A stretch of DNA of 64,000 nucleotides, from assembly GCA_016215605.1 (NCBI GenBank), contig JACRJB010000035.1, positions 33,967 to 97,966 of the forward strand. The letters are read 5' to 3'. A program made the position numbers and the translations under genes. The first letter of the stretch is position 1, and each line of letters begins with the position of its first letter. This stretch comes from Rhodopseudomonas palustris (GTDB lineage: Bacteria > Pseudomonadota > Alphaproteobacteria > Rhizobiales > Xanthobacteraceae). The notes under the pieces are model-generated. The model did not search any database. It saw only the letters and a program-made list of their open reading frames with translations, and was not told the DNA's origin. Below, piece by piece: positions 52,666 to 64,000 of this stretch.

Positions 52666-53541
52666 TTACTTGGCCAGATAGCGCTGCATGTCGGCGATCA
52701 GCCCCTCGCGCAGATCGTCGCGCTGCATCGCGAAGGCGATGTTGGCGCGCAGGAAGCCGGCCTTGGAGCCGCAGTCGTGGCGCTCGCCCTCGAATTCGAC
52801 GCCGTAGAATTGCTGCGTCTTCGACAGCCCGATCATCGCGTCGGTGAGCTGGATTTCGCCGCCGGCGCCGCGCTCCTGGGTGGCGAGGATGTTGAAGATC
52901 TCCGGCTGCAGGATGTAGCGGCCCGAGATCGACAGGTTCGACGGCGCGGTGCCCGGCTTCGGCTTCTCGATCATGCCGTCGATCTCGAACATCTTGCCGT
53001 CGCGCTTGCCGACGCCGCAGATGCCGTATTGATGGGTCTTGTCGGCGGGGACTTCCTCGACCGCGATGACGTTGGCCTTGTCGCCGAGCCGCTCGGCGGC
53101 CTGGATCATCTGCTTGAGGCAGCCCGGATTGTTGAGCACCAGCTCGTCCGGCAGCACCACCGCGAACGGCTCGTTGCCGACGATGTCGCGGGCGCACCAC
53201 ACCGCGTGGCCGAGGCCGTGCGGGGCCTGCTGGCGGGTGAAGCTCATCGCGCCGGCCTCGGGCTGGTCGCGCGCCAGAATCTCGATCTCGGCGGTCTTGT
53301 TGCGGCCCTTCAGGGTCATGTCGAGCTCGAACTGGCGGTCGAAATGATCCTCGATCATGCCCTTGTTGCGCCCGGTGACGAAGATGAAGTGCTCGATGCC
53401 GGCTTCCTTGGCCTCGTCGACGACGTATTGAATCAGCGGCCTGTCGACGATCGTCAGCATCTCCTTCGGCATCGCCTTGGTGGCGGGGAGGACGCGGGTG
53501 CCGAGACCGGCGACAGGGAAGACGGCTTTGCGGATTTTCAT
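52666..53541 (-). CDS. galU: UTP-glucose-1-phosphate uridylyltransferase
   Basis: This 291-residue enzyme makes UDP-glucose. The nucleotidyltransferase start KAVFPVAGLGTRVLPATKAMPKEML with its G-x-G-T-R signature, the segment DELVLNN and the active-site lysine region in MIEKPKPG are intact. A longer start (to 53604) would add 21 unrelated residues, so MKIRKAV is used. It is convergent with the diguanylate cyclase gene, with only 20 bases between stop codons. Confidence 0.95.
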   Translation of the reverse strand: MKIRKAVFPVAGLGTRVLPATKAMPKEMLTIVDRPLIQYVVDEAKEAGIEHFIFVTGRNKGMIEDHFDRQFELDMTLKGRNKTAEIEILARDQPEAGAMSFTRQQAPHGLGHAVWCARDIVGNEPFAVVLPDELVLNNPGCLKQMIQAAERLGDKANVIAVEEVPADKTHQYGICGVGKRDGKMFEIDGMIEKPKPGTAPSNLSISGRYILQPEIFNILATQERGAGGEIQLTDAMIGLSKTQQFYGVEFEGERHDCGSKAGFLRANIAFAMQRDDLREGLIADMQRYLAK

Positions 53542-53715
53542 GGAGCGCGATCTTTCACGGGGACGTTCGGGGAGGCGACGGCGGGCGGATGTTGCAGCTT
53601 GCAACCAAGGCGGATGTGTGGAGTTCCGCGGCCGGCCGTCGAAAGTCGGGGGGCGGCCGGGTGTCGCGGGAATGAATAATACAAGTGAGCGTCTGGTCGG
53701 ATCGGAACAGTCTCG

Positions 53716-54660
53716 TCAGAACAACGGCGTTCCCGGCACGAAGGCGTCGAACGCCGCCCAGAATTGCTGGCGGTAGCGGTCCTGCTCTTGCAGGATTTCG
53801 TGTTTGGCGCCGGCGATCACCAAGTGCGAGCCGGCGCGCAGATGATACGCGAACTCCTCGATCGCGGCTGTCGAGACGATGGTATCATGGCTGGCGGCGA
53901 GCATCAGGATCGGCTGCCGGATCTTCGACGGATAGTCCGCCGCGCGGAAGCCGTGCATGGTTCGAAAGGCGGTATCGGCCCAGGCGATGGTCGGCGAGGC
54001 GAGGCCGAGCGTCGGGTCCTCGGCGATGATCGCGGCGTTGCGGGCGTAGCGCACCGGGTCGGAGGTCAGCGGATTGCCGACGAACGGCTCGGTGTTGGCG
54101 AGCACGTCGTTGCCGCCGGGCACGTAGCGGCCGCCCTGGCCGGCGAGGCGCATCGCCCGCAGCAGCAGCCGCACCGGCAGCGAGGTGGCGCGGCCGGGCA
54201 GGTCGATCATCGGCGCCGACAGCACCATGCGGTCGAACCAGCGCTTGCCCGAATAGGCGATCCGCAGCATCACCGCGCCGCCCATCGAATGCGCCAGCGC
54301 GAAATGCGGCGGCGGGCAGTCCGGCAGCACCACCTCGCGCACGAAGGTCTCGACGTCGGTCTCGAAGTCCGAGAAATTCCGCACATAGCCCTTGCGGAAA
54401 TCCTTCAGTCGCCGCGCCGAATGGCCCTGGCCGCGCCAGTCGATCATCGCCACCGCGAAGCCGCGGTCCTGCAGGTCGCGCACCGTCTCGAAATACTTCT
54501 CGATCTGCTCGGTGCGGCCGCTGAAGACGCAGACCGTGCCCTTGCGGCCGGCCGGCGCCGGCCATCGCGCGAACCGCAGTTCGGCGCCGTCGGGGGTCTT
54601 GATGGTGCCGGAGATGGCGCCTTCGGGGACCGGGTTGGCGGGAATCGAGACAAGCGTCAT
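53716..54660 (-). CDS. Alpha/beta hydrolase, lysophospholipase-like (PldB family)
   Basis: This 314-residue protein has the alpha/beta hydrolase fold with DWRGQGHS, the nucleophile elbow AHSMGGAV, the acid in AASHDTIVS and the late histidine in AGAKHEILQE, so the triad is complete. The closest family is PldB/monoacylglycerol lipase (COG2267). No signal peptide is seen. The natural substrate is unknown. Confidence 0.88.
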   Translation of the reverse strand: MTLVSIPANPVPEGAISGTIKTPDGAELRFARWPAPAGRKGTVCVFSGRTEQIEKYFETVRDLQDRGFAVAMIDWRGQGHSARRLKDFRKGYVRNFSDFETDVETFVREVVLPDCPPPHFALAHSMGGAVMLRIAYSGKRWFDRMVLSAPMIDLPGRATSLPVRLLLRAMRLAGQGGRYVPGGNDVLANTEPFVGNPLTSDPVRYARNAAIIAEDPTLGLASPTIAWADTAFRTMHGFRAADYPSKIRQPILMLAASHDTIVSTAAIEEFAYHLRAGSHLVIAGAKHEILQEQDRYRQQFWAAFDAFVPGTPLF

Positions 54661-54774
54661 GCGGCAGGGTCCGGTGGGTCTAAATCGCTGAGGGAAGAGA
54701 TGAAAAATCGATGGTGGCGAAGATGGCCAGGACCTCTTGAACCCCGGAACGACCCTCCCATATCATTTTCGTGC

Positions 54775-54877
54775 AGGCCACACCAAGGGGTCAGGAACTG
54801 ACCTCCGGCTGCACGCAGACGATGCCCGGCCCGATGGCGGGCGGGTGCCCAACAGTCGCTTCTAGGAGGACTACACC
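54775..54877 (+). ncRNA. ROSE-type RNA thermometer in the hsp20 leader
   Basis: The last hairpin, 54854-54872, pairs AGTC with GACT and CTTC with GGAG, covering the ribosome site AGGAGGA (54864-54870). A single G (54858) bulges opposite it within TCGCT. This bulged G and the U(U/C)GCU sequence are the hallmark of ROSE elements. Upstream sequence folds further (GGTCAGGAACTGACC at 54811-54825). At low temperature translation of hsp20 would be blocked, and heat would open the hairpin. Confidence 0.8.
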
Positions 54878-55357
54878 ATGCGTACTTTCGATCTCACCCC
54901 GTTCTATCGTTCGACCATCGGCTTCGACCGCCTGTTCAATCTGCTCGACCAGAACGCCGGCGACAACGCCGCGCCGGGCTATCCGCCCTACAACATCGAG
55001 CGCACCGGAGAGAACGCCTATCGCATCAGCGTCGCGGTGTCCGGCTTCTCCCCGGCCGAACTGTCGATCGTGACCAAGGAAAATCAGCTCACGATCAAGG
55101 GCGAGAAGACCGCCAACGAGAACGGCGGCAAGTCCGAGGTGCTGTATCGCGGCATCGCCGCGCGCGCCTTCGAGCGGGCGTTCCAGCTCGCCGATTACGT
55201 CACGGTGAAGAACGCCAGCCTCGAGAACGGCCTGCTCCACGTCGATCTCGTGCGCGAGATTCCCGAGGCGAAGAAGCCGCGCAGCATTCCGATCAGCACC
55301 TCGGCCGTAGCTGCCCCGCAGGTGGTCGATCAGGCCGCCGACAAGGCCGCGGCCTGA
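54878..55357 (+). CDS. Small heat-shock protein Hsp20
   Basis: This 159-residue protein has the N-terminal RTFDLTPFYRSTIGFDRLFNLL of the class A rhizobial sHsps, the alpha-crystallin domain (about 36-130) with the segments ISVAVSGFSPAELSIVTKENQLTIKG and ENGLLHVDLVREIPE, and an I-x-I-like tail (RSIPI). It acts as an ATP-independent holding chaperone. The ROSE element before it and the terminator after it define a one-gene unit. Confidence 0.94.
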   Translation: MRTFDLTPFYRSTIGFDRLFNLLDQNAGDNAAPGYPPYNIERTGENAYRISVAVSGFSPAELSIVTKENQLTIKGEKTANENGGKSEVLYRGIAARAFERAFQLADYVTVKNASLENGLLHVDLVREIPEAKKPRSIPISTSAVAAPQVVDQAADKAAA

Positions 55358-55388
55358 GCTGCCGCGCCGTCACCTGACTGACAGTCGA

Positions 55389-55419
55389 ACGCCCCGGGAA
55401 ACCGGGGCGTTTTGTTTTT
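55389..55419 (+). terminator. Rho-independent terminator of hsp20
   Basis: ACGCCCCGG (55389-55397) pairs with CCGGGGCGT (55402-55410) around a GAAA loop, followed by TTTTGTTTTT. It lies about 32 bases after the stop codon. Confidence 0.92.
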
Positions 55420-55469
55420 GAGGGACGCTGACGGGTGTCAGGATGTTTGGCTGAAGGCATCCTTCTCCC

Positions 55470-55559
55470 GTCATGCCCGCGCTTGTCGCGGGCATCCACG
55501 TCTTAGGCCTTTGCGGCGTTCGAAGGCGTGGATGGCCGGGACGAGCCCGGCCATGACGG
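55470..55559. repeat. Interspersed palindromic repeat, family B (copy 3)
   Basis: CGTCATGCCCGCGCTTGTCG and GCGGGCATCCACG on the left; CGTGGATGGCCGGGACGAGC and CCGGCCATGACG on the right. It lies between hsp20 and the broken proline-rich gene. Confidence 0.88.
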
Positions 55560-55583
55560 TTGGAGGTGTCGTCGGCGAAGCAG

Positions 55584-56399
55584 CTACTCCAGCCCCTGGA
55601 CCGGCGGCATCGCTTCGGTCGGCTGAATGGCTGGCCCCGCGGGCGCGGGCTTGGCTTCCACGGGAGCAGGGGCCGGCGCGGCAGCGGGCTTGGTCTGCGT
55701 CGCCGCGGCTTCCTGCTTCGGCGTCGCGTCGGTCTTGGCCGGCTCGGTCTTGCCGGGCTCGATCTTCGCCGCGTCGGTGGCCGGCTTCGAGGCGTCCTTC
55801 ACCGGCGCGACCGCGGTGGCGGCAGTGCCGGCGGCGGCCGGCGAGGGGCCTTTGGTCGATTGCTGCGGCGACGGGCGCGGCAGCGGGGGATTGGTCGGCG
55901 GCGTGCGGCTCGCCAGCCGGCCGACCGACCGCGGCGGGCGCGGCGGATTGTGCTCGATGAAGCGGGGCAGGCCCTGGATCCGGCCGTAGCTCGCGACCGT
56001 GACGGTCTCCATCGCGTCGCCCATCTGCCAGGCCGGCATGAAGCGCAGCACCCGTCCGCTGCGGGCGTCGATCACCAGCCGGCCATCGTCGCCGTCCGGA
56101 TTGAGCGCGGCGAGGGTGTAGACCAGTCCGCGCTGGTACGGCACGCCGAGCGGTTCGAAGCCGGCGTCGCGCGCCAGATCGGCGATCTCGCGCGGCGACA
56201 GCACCTCGGGCGCGAAGCTCGCCTCCGGCACGTAGCGGCGAATCCGCGGCGGGGGCGGCGGCAAATCCGCATAGGGCTAGTCGATGTCCGACACCGCGGT
56301 GACGACCGGCGGCCCGATTTCGCGCGGCAGCGGCTGCGCCATCGCTCCGGTCGCGGCGGCCGCCAGTCCGGCCGACATCACCCACCCGATGAATCTCAT
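55584..56399 (-). pseudogene. Proline-rich exported protein gene broken by an in-frame TAG
   Basis: The frame starts at ATG 56399, preceded on the minus strand by AGGAGCAGGAC, with a good signal peptide (MRFIGWVMSAGLAAAATGAMAQ). After 40 codons a TAG at 56279-56277 stops it. The same frame then runs on without break to 55584, giving PYADLPPPPPRIRRYVPEA, a conserved-looking globular part (EVLSPREIADLARDAGFEPL, VIDARSGRVLRFMPAWQMG) and a long Pro/Ala/Lys tail. Without the stop the product would be 271 residues. A TTG at 56264 could start a shorter protein without a signal. It may be a real nonsense mutation, a sequencing error or a readthrough case. Confidence 0.75.
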
Positions 56400-56818
56400 G
56401 TCCTGCTCCTGCTACGTCCCACGACCCGTTCGGGGCCGCGCGGAGCCTCTCGCTGGAATTGGGCGTCGCTTGGGCCGGATCGCGGCAGTTTCGGCTTGAA
56501 TCCGGGGCGATCGGCAGCGATCTGCCCGTTCGGAAACAGGACTCACGCACGCTTGTGTGCTAGACAAAAATTTGCCAAGGTTGTGCTAGGACAGCATCGC
56601 TGTCTCAATTGCGGTGGTAGCCCAGCACGGGATTACAACGTAAACCGCGGCGTCTGACGCCGCGCGAGACCCTTGGATTGTCCTATGGGCGATCTGGACT
56701 CCGGGGTCTGAATACGGAAATCGTGGCTCGCGGCGGCGAGCGGTGGCCCGGAGGGTGCCGCGGACGCCCGAAGTGCGCCGCTGCTGGAAATATCCTTGCC
56801 GGATAGATGAGGACGAAA
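56400..56818 (+). promoter_or_regulatory. Upstream region of gltB
   Basis: About 420 bases between the divergent exported-protein gene and gltB. It holds two direct copies of TGTGCTAG (56556-56563 and 56582-56589), 26 bases apart, and a small inverted repeat GACAGCATCGCTGTC just after. These could be a regulator site and leader hairpin. No ORF was found that looks like a gene. GAGG at 56809-56812 is the ribosome site of gltB. Confidence 0.4.
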
Positions 56819-61552
<4,734 letters not shown>

Positions 61553-61568
61553 TTCACCAACGCTTCCT

Positions 61569-61651
61569 CGTCATTGCGAGCGAAGCGAAGCAATCCAGAA
61601 GCCCCGCACACCGGGCTGGATTGCTTCGTCGCTTCGCTCCTCGCAATGACG
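61569..61651. repeat. Interspersed palindromic repeat, family C (copy 3)
   Basis: CGTCATTGCGAGCGAAGCGA and CAATCCAG on the left; CTGGATTGCTTCGTCGCTTC and GCAATGACG on the right. It lies in the 155-base gap between gltB and gltD. Confidence 0.9.
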
Positions 61652-61707
61652 GCGGGATGCGGCACGAGACACAAAGTCGAAGACAAGAATTCGGGGCGTT
61701 AGTTTCG

Positions 61708-63162
61708 ATGGGCAAGATCACGGGATTTCTGGAAATCGAGCGGCACGATCGGGTCTATGCGCCGGTCGCCGAGCGGGTGAAGGGCTACAAGGAATTCGTC
61801 GTTCCGCTGAGCGAGAAGGACACCCGCGATCAGGCCGCGCGCTGCATGAATTGCGGCATTCCGTATTGCCACGGCACCGGCTCGGCGCAGCCGGGCGCGC
61901 CGGGCTGCCCGGTCAACAACCAGATCCCCGACTGGAACGATCTGGTGTACCAGGGCAACTGGCAGGAGGCCTCGCGCAACCTGCACTCGACCAACAACTT
62001 CCCGGAATTCACCGGCCGGATCTGCCCGGCGCCGTGCGAAGCGTCGTGCACGCTGAACATCGACGACAACCCGGTCACCATCAAGACCATCGAATGCGCC
62101 ATCGTCGACCGCGCCTGGGAGAACGGCTGGCTCAAGCCGGAGCTCGCCTCGGTCAAGACCGGCCAGAGCGTCGCGGTGATCGGCGCCGGCCCGGCCGGAC
62201 TCGCCTGCGCCCAGCAGCTGGCGCGCGCCGGCCACGACGTCCACGTCTACGAGAAGCTCGCCAAGGCCGGCGGCCTGCTGCGCTACGGCATTCCCGACTT
62301 CAAGATGGAGAAGCATCTGATCGACCGCCGCGTCGCGCAGATGGAAGCCGAGGGCGTCACCTTCCACTACAATGCGCCGGTCGGCGGCACCGCCGACGGC
62401 GCGGTCGATCCCGCCGAGCTGCTGAAGCAGTACGACGCCGTGGCACTCACCGGTGGCGCCGAATATCCGCGCGATCTGCCGATCCCGGGCCGCGAACTGT
62501 CCGGCGTCCATTTCGCGATGGACTTCCTCACCCAGCAGAACCGCCGCGTCTCCGGCGAAGCCGTGCGCGGCGCCGACATTCTCGCCGGCGGCAAGCACGT
62601 CGTGGTGATCGGCGGCGGCGACACCGGCTCGGACTGCATCGGCACCTCGATCCGTCAGGGCGCGGCCTCCGTGACCCAGATCGAGATCATGCCGGCGCCG
62701 CCGGAGAAGGAAGACAAGGGCCTGACCTGGCCGAACTGGCCGATGAAGATGCGCACCTCGTCGAGCCAGGCCGAAGGCGCGGCCCGCGAATTCGCGGTGC
62801 TGACGCAGAGCTTCGCCGGCGAGAACGGCGCGGTGAAGCAGCTCAATTGCGTCCGCGTCGACGCCAAGTTCCAGCCGATCCCCGGCACCGAATTCGTGCT
62901 GCAGGCCGACCTGGTGCTGCTGGCGATGGGCTTCGTCTCGCCCGTGAAGGAAGGTCTGCTCAGCCAGCTCGGCGTCGCGCTCGACCCGCGCGGCAACGTC
63001 AGCGCCGACCTCAACCACTTCGCCACCTCGCTCGACAAGGTGTTCGCCGCCGGCGACATGCGCCGCGGCCAGTCGCTGGTCGTCTGGGCGATCCGCGAAG
63101 GCCGCCTCTGCGCCCGGGCGATCGATCAGTTCCTGATGGGCAGCACGACGCTGCCGAAGTAA
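61708..63162 (+). CDS. gltD: Glutamate synthase (NADPH) small subunit
   Basis: This 484-residue subunit carries FAD and NADPH and passes electrons to the large subunit. The N-terminal iron-sulfur part has [17 protein letters not shown] and CPAPCEASC. The FAD motif is [17 protein letters not shown] (about 155) and the NADPH motif GGGDTGSDC. It ends with [21 protein letters not shown]. It follows gltB in the same direction; the gap contains a family C repeat, so expression could be uncoupled or tuned by that hairpin. Confidence 0.96.
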   Translation: MGKITGFLEIERHDRVYAPVAERVKGYKEFVVPLSEKDTRDQAARCMNCGIPYCHGTGSAQPGAPGCPVNNQIPDWNDLVYQGNWQEASRNLHSTNNFPEFTGRICPAPCEASCTLNIDDNPVTIKTIECAIVDRAWENGWLKPELASVKTGQSVAVIGAGPAGLACAQQLARAGHDVHVYEKLAKAGGLLRYGIPDFKMEKHLIDRRVAQMEAEGVTFHYNAPVGGTADGAVDPAELLKQYDAVALTGGAEYPRDLPIPGRELSGVHFAMDFLTQQNRRVSGEAVRGADILAGGKHVVVIGGGDTGSDCIGTSIRQGAASVTQIEIMPAPPEKEDKGLTWPNWPMKMRTSSSQAEGAAREFAVLTQSFAGENGAVKQLNCVRVDAKFQPIPGTEFVLQADLVLLAMGFVSPVKEGLLSQLGVALDPRGNVSADLNHFATSLDKVFAAGDMRRGQSLVVWAIREGRLCARAIDQFLMGSTTLPK

Positions 63163-63204
63163 GCGGCGCATGGCAGCGCCGTAGTCGGCAGCGACACATC
63201 GGAG

Positions 63205-63383
63205 CGTCATGCGCGGGCTCGACCCGCCTGCGCGGCTGTAGCCGCTCCGGCGCGGCGAAGGCCCGCGCATCCATCGTGCGCGTAGCGCGCAACTAACACC
63301 AAGAGCACAGCCTCATCCTAGGGAGCGCGGCAAAGCCGCGCGTCTCGAAGGATGGGTTGCCGGGTCAAGCTCGGCAATGACGT
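63205..63383. repeat. Palindromic repeats downstream of gltD (family B-like and a further type)
   Basis: 63205-63274 begins CGTCATGCGCGGGCTCGACC and ends AGGCCCGCGCATCCATC, a diverged family B relative. 63311-63383 reads CCTCATCCTAGGGAGCGCGG then AAAGCCGCGCG and GAAGGATGGG, a different palindrome. The region 63163-63475 contains no other gene that I can see. Confidence 0.6.
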
Positions 63384-63475
63384 CCGAACGTCTGACGCCC
63401 GCCCGCGACGACACACCTTCAAACCCGCGCCGTGTTGCACTAGCCTTGCCGGGCCACGCCGCGCTTGACGTGACG

Positions 63476-63817
63476 ATGACGTCCGATCTCGATGCAGCCG
63501 CGCCCGACAGTCCCAGTGCGAAGAGCGTGCTCGACCGCCTGCGCGCCGACCTCGCTGCGCCGGCGGCGGACGATCTACAGACGCTGTTGAAGATCGGCGG
63601 CGACCTCGACGCGCTCGACCACCGCCACCTCGGCGTGGACGAAGCCGCCGCCTGGCAGGCCCGCCCCGAAACCCGCCGCGAATACATCCGCGCGATGCTC
63701 GCCCGCCAGAGCGGCTTCAGGCTCGGCCTGCTGGTCGGCTTCGGCGCCGGCTTCGTTCTGACCGGCCTGTTCGGGGCGATGCTGGCGATGCACTACGTCG
63801 TGGTGCATCAGCCGTAG
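63476..63817 (+). CDS. Small membrane protein of unknown function
   Basis: This 113-residue protein has a polar helical N-terminal part (about 1-80, with SAKSVLDRLRADLAAP and ETRREYIRAMLARQSG) and one C-terminal membrane helix (about 82-107, LGLLVGFGAGFVLTGLFGAML) ending HQP. ATG at 63476 is preferred to 63377, which lies inside a repeat. The family is not recognised. Confidence 0.6.
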   Translation: MTSDLDAAAPDSPSAKSVLDRLRADLAAPAADDLQTLLKIGGDLDALDHRHLGVDEAAAWQARPETRREYIRAMLARQSGFRLGLLVGFGAGFVLTGLFGAMLAMHYVVVHQP

Positions 63818-63869
63818 GGCGGGCAGCGACCTGAGCGCCGCGTCGCCGCTTTTCACGAACTAGAGCGTT

Positions 63870-64000
63870 TCATGTTTTGATAGAACCGTATCCAGCGTTG
63901 CTGAAATAGTTGCTGCATTCGGCGGCGGGAATTGTGCCGACGAGGTAGCCGATGTAGTCGCAAGCAGCATCGATGGTGCGCTTCTGGGCGACGCGCATCC
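63870..64000 (-). mobile_element. IS630-family transposase, 3' end (continues beyond the window)
   Basis: On the minus strand the frame is open from the window edge to TGA at 63872-63870. Its last 40-odd codons read AQKRTIDAACDYIGYLV, then PAAECSNYFSNAGYGSIKT, which matches the C-terminal pattern of IS630-type transposases (PxECxNYFxxAGY). Just beyond it the sequence TAGAGCGTTTCATGTTTTGA may be the terminal repeat, beginning with TA. Only about 130 bases are inside the window, so completeness cannot be judged. Confidence 0.7.

Overview
The window is a GC-rich alphaproteobacterial chromosome segment that most resembles Rhodopseudomonas/Bradyrhizobium (Nitrobacteraceae). Pointers are a split ATP-synthase F0 operon with paired b and b' subunits, a C4-pathway 5-aminolevulinate synthase with a perfect FNR/FixK box upstream, ornithine decarboxylase plus homospermidine synthase, a ROSE-type thermometer before an Hsp20 gene, and many copies of short palindromic repeats of the kind common in this family. 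The assignment rests on reading the sequence; no search was run. No rRNA, tRNA, CRISPR or prophage was seen.

Layout. 1-4.6 kb: end of a SURF1 gene, thrC overlapping an M16 peptidase, an acetyltransferase and an exported protein. 4.9-7.5 kb (minus): atpI-atpB-atpE-atpF'-atpF closed by a strong terminator. 7.8-9.6 kb: a DsbA-like isomerase, an exported coiled-coil protein and a YjbQ protein. 9.8-16.3 kb: an MHS-type transporter, a LuxR-type response regulator and a 1169-residue symporter/histidine-kinase hybrid (CrbS/CrbR-like). 16.4-22.3 kb (minus): hemA, a metallo-beta-lactamase hydrolase, a chemoreceptor and an outer-membrane beta-barrel. 22.6-28.8 kb (plus): a Zur box, a 64-residue membrane protein, a znuCBA-type zinc importer, a His-rich CobW GTPase overlapping a WD40 protein, MgtC and a small anchored protein. 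29.1-35.1 kb (minus): homospermidine synthase, Rnk, RidA, an acetyltransferase with a small membrane partner, and ornithine decarboxylase preceded by a long structured leader. 35.3-41.8 kb (plus): M3 peptidase, DUF1007 plus NicO metal transporter, hemH and a slipin. 41.9-50.98 kb: a beta-helix protein lying between the slipin and nfeD, kdsD, an outer-membrane barrel, an SsuABC/TauABC-like importer and a HigBA-like toxin-antitoxin pair. 51.1-55.4 kb: a diguanylate cyclase, galU, a lysophospholipase and ROSE-hsp20. 55.5-64 kb: a proline-rich exported gene broken by a TAG codon, gltB-gltD, a small membrane protein, and the 3' end of an IS630-type transposase at the right edge.

How genes fit together. 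Ornithine decarboxylase supplies putrescine for homospermidine synthase 2.4 kb away, and its leader carries an upstream ORF ending inside a premature terminator, which suggests attenuation. The zinc block looks like a Zur-controlled uptake operon followed by a zinc-handling GTPase module. hemA and hemH are the first and last steps of haem synthesis; gltB and gltD are the two glutamate synthase subunits.

The most notable items are the decarboxylase leader with its upstream ORF, a NicO gene whose N-terminus is read through an interspersed repeat, the small membrane protein heading the Zur operon, the nonsense codon at 56277-56279, and several families of palindromic repeats, some of which sit inside operons.
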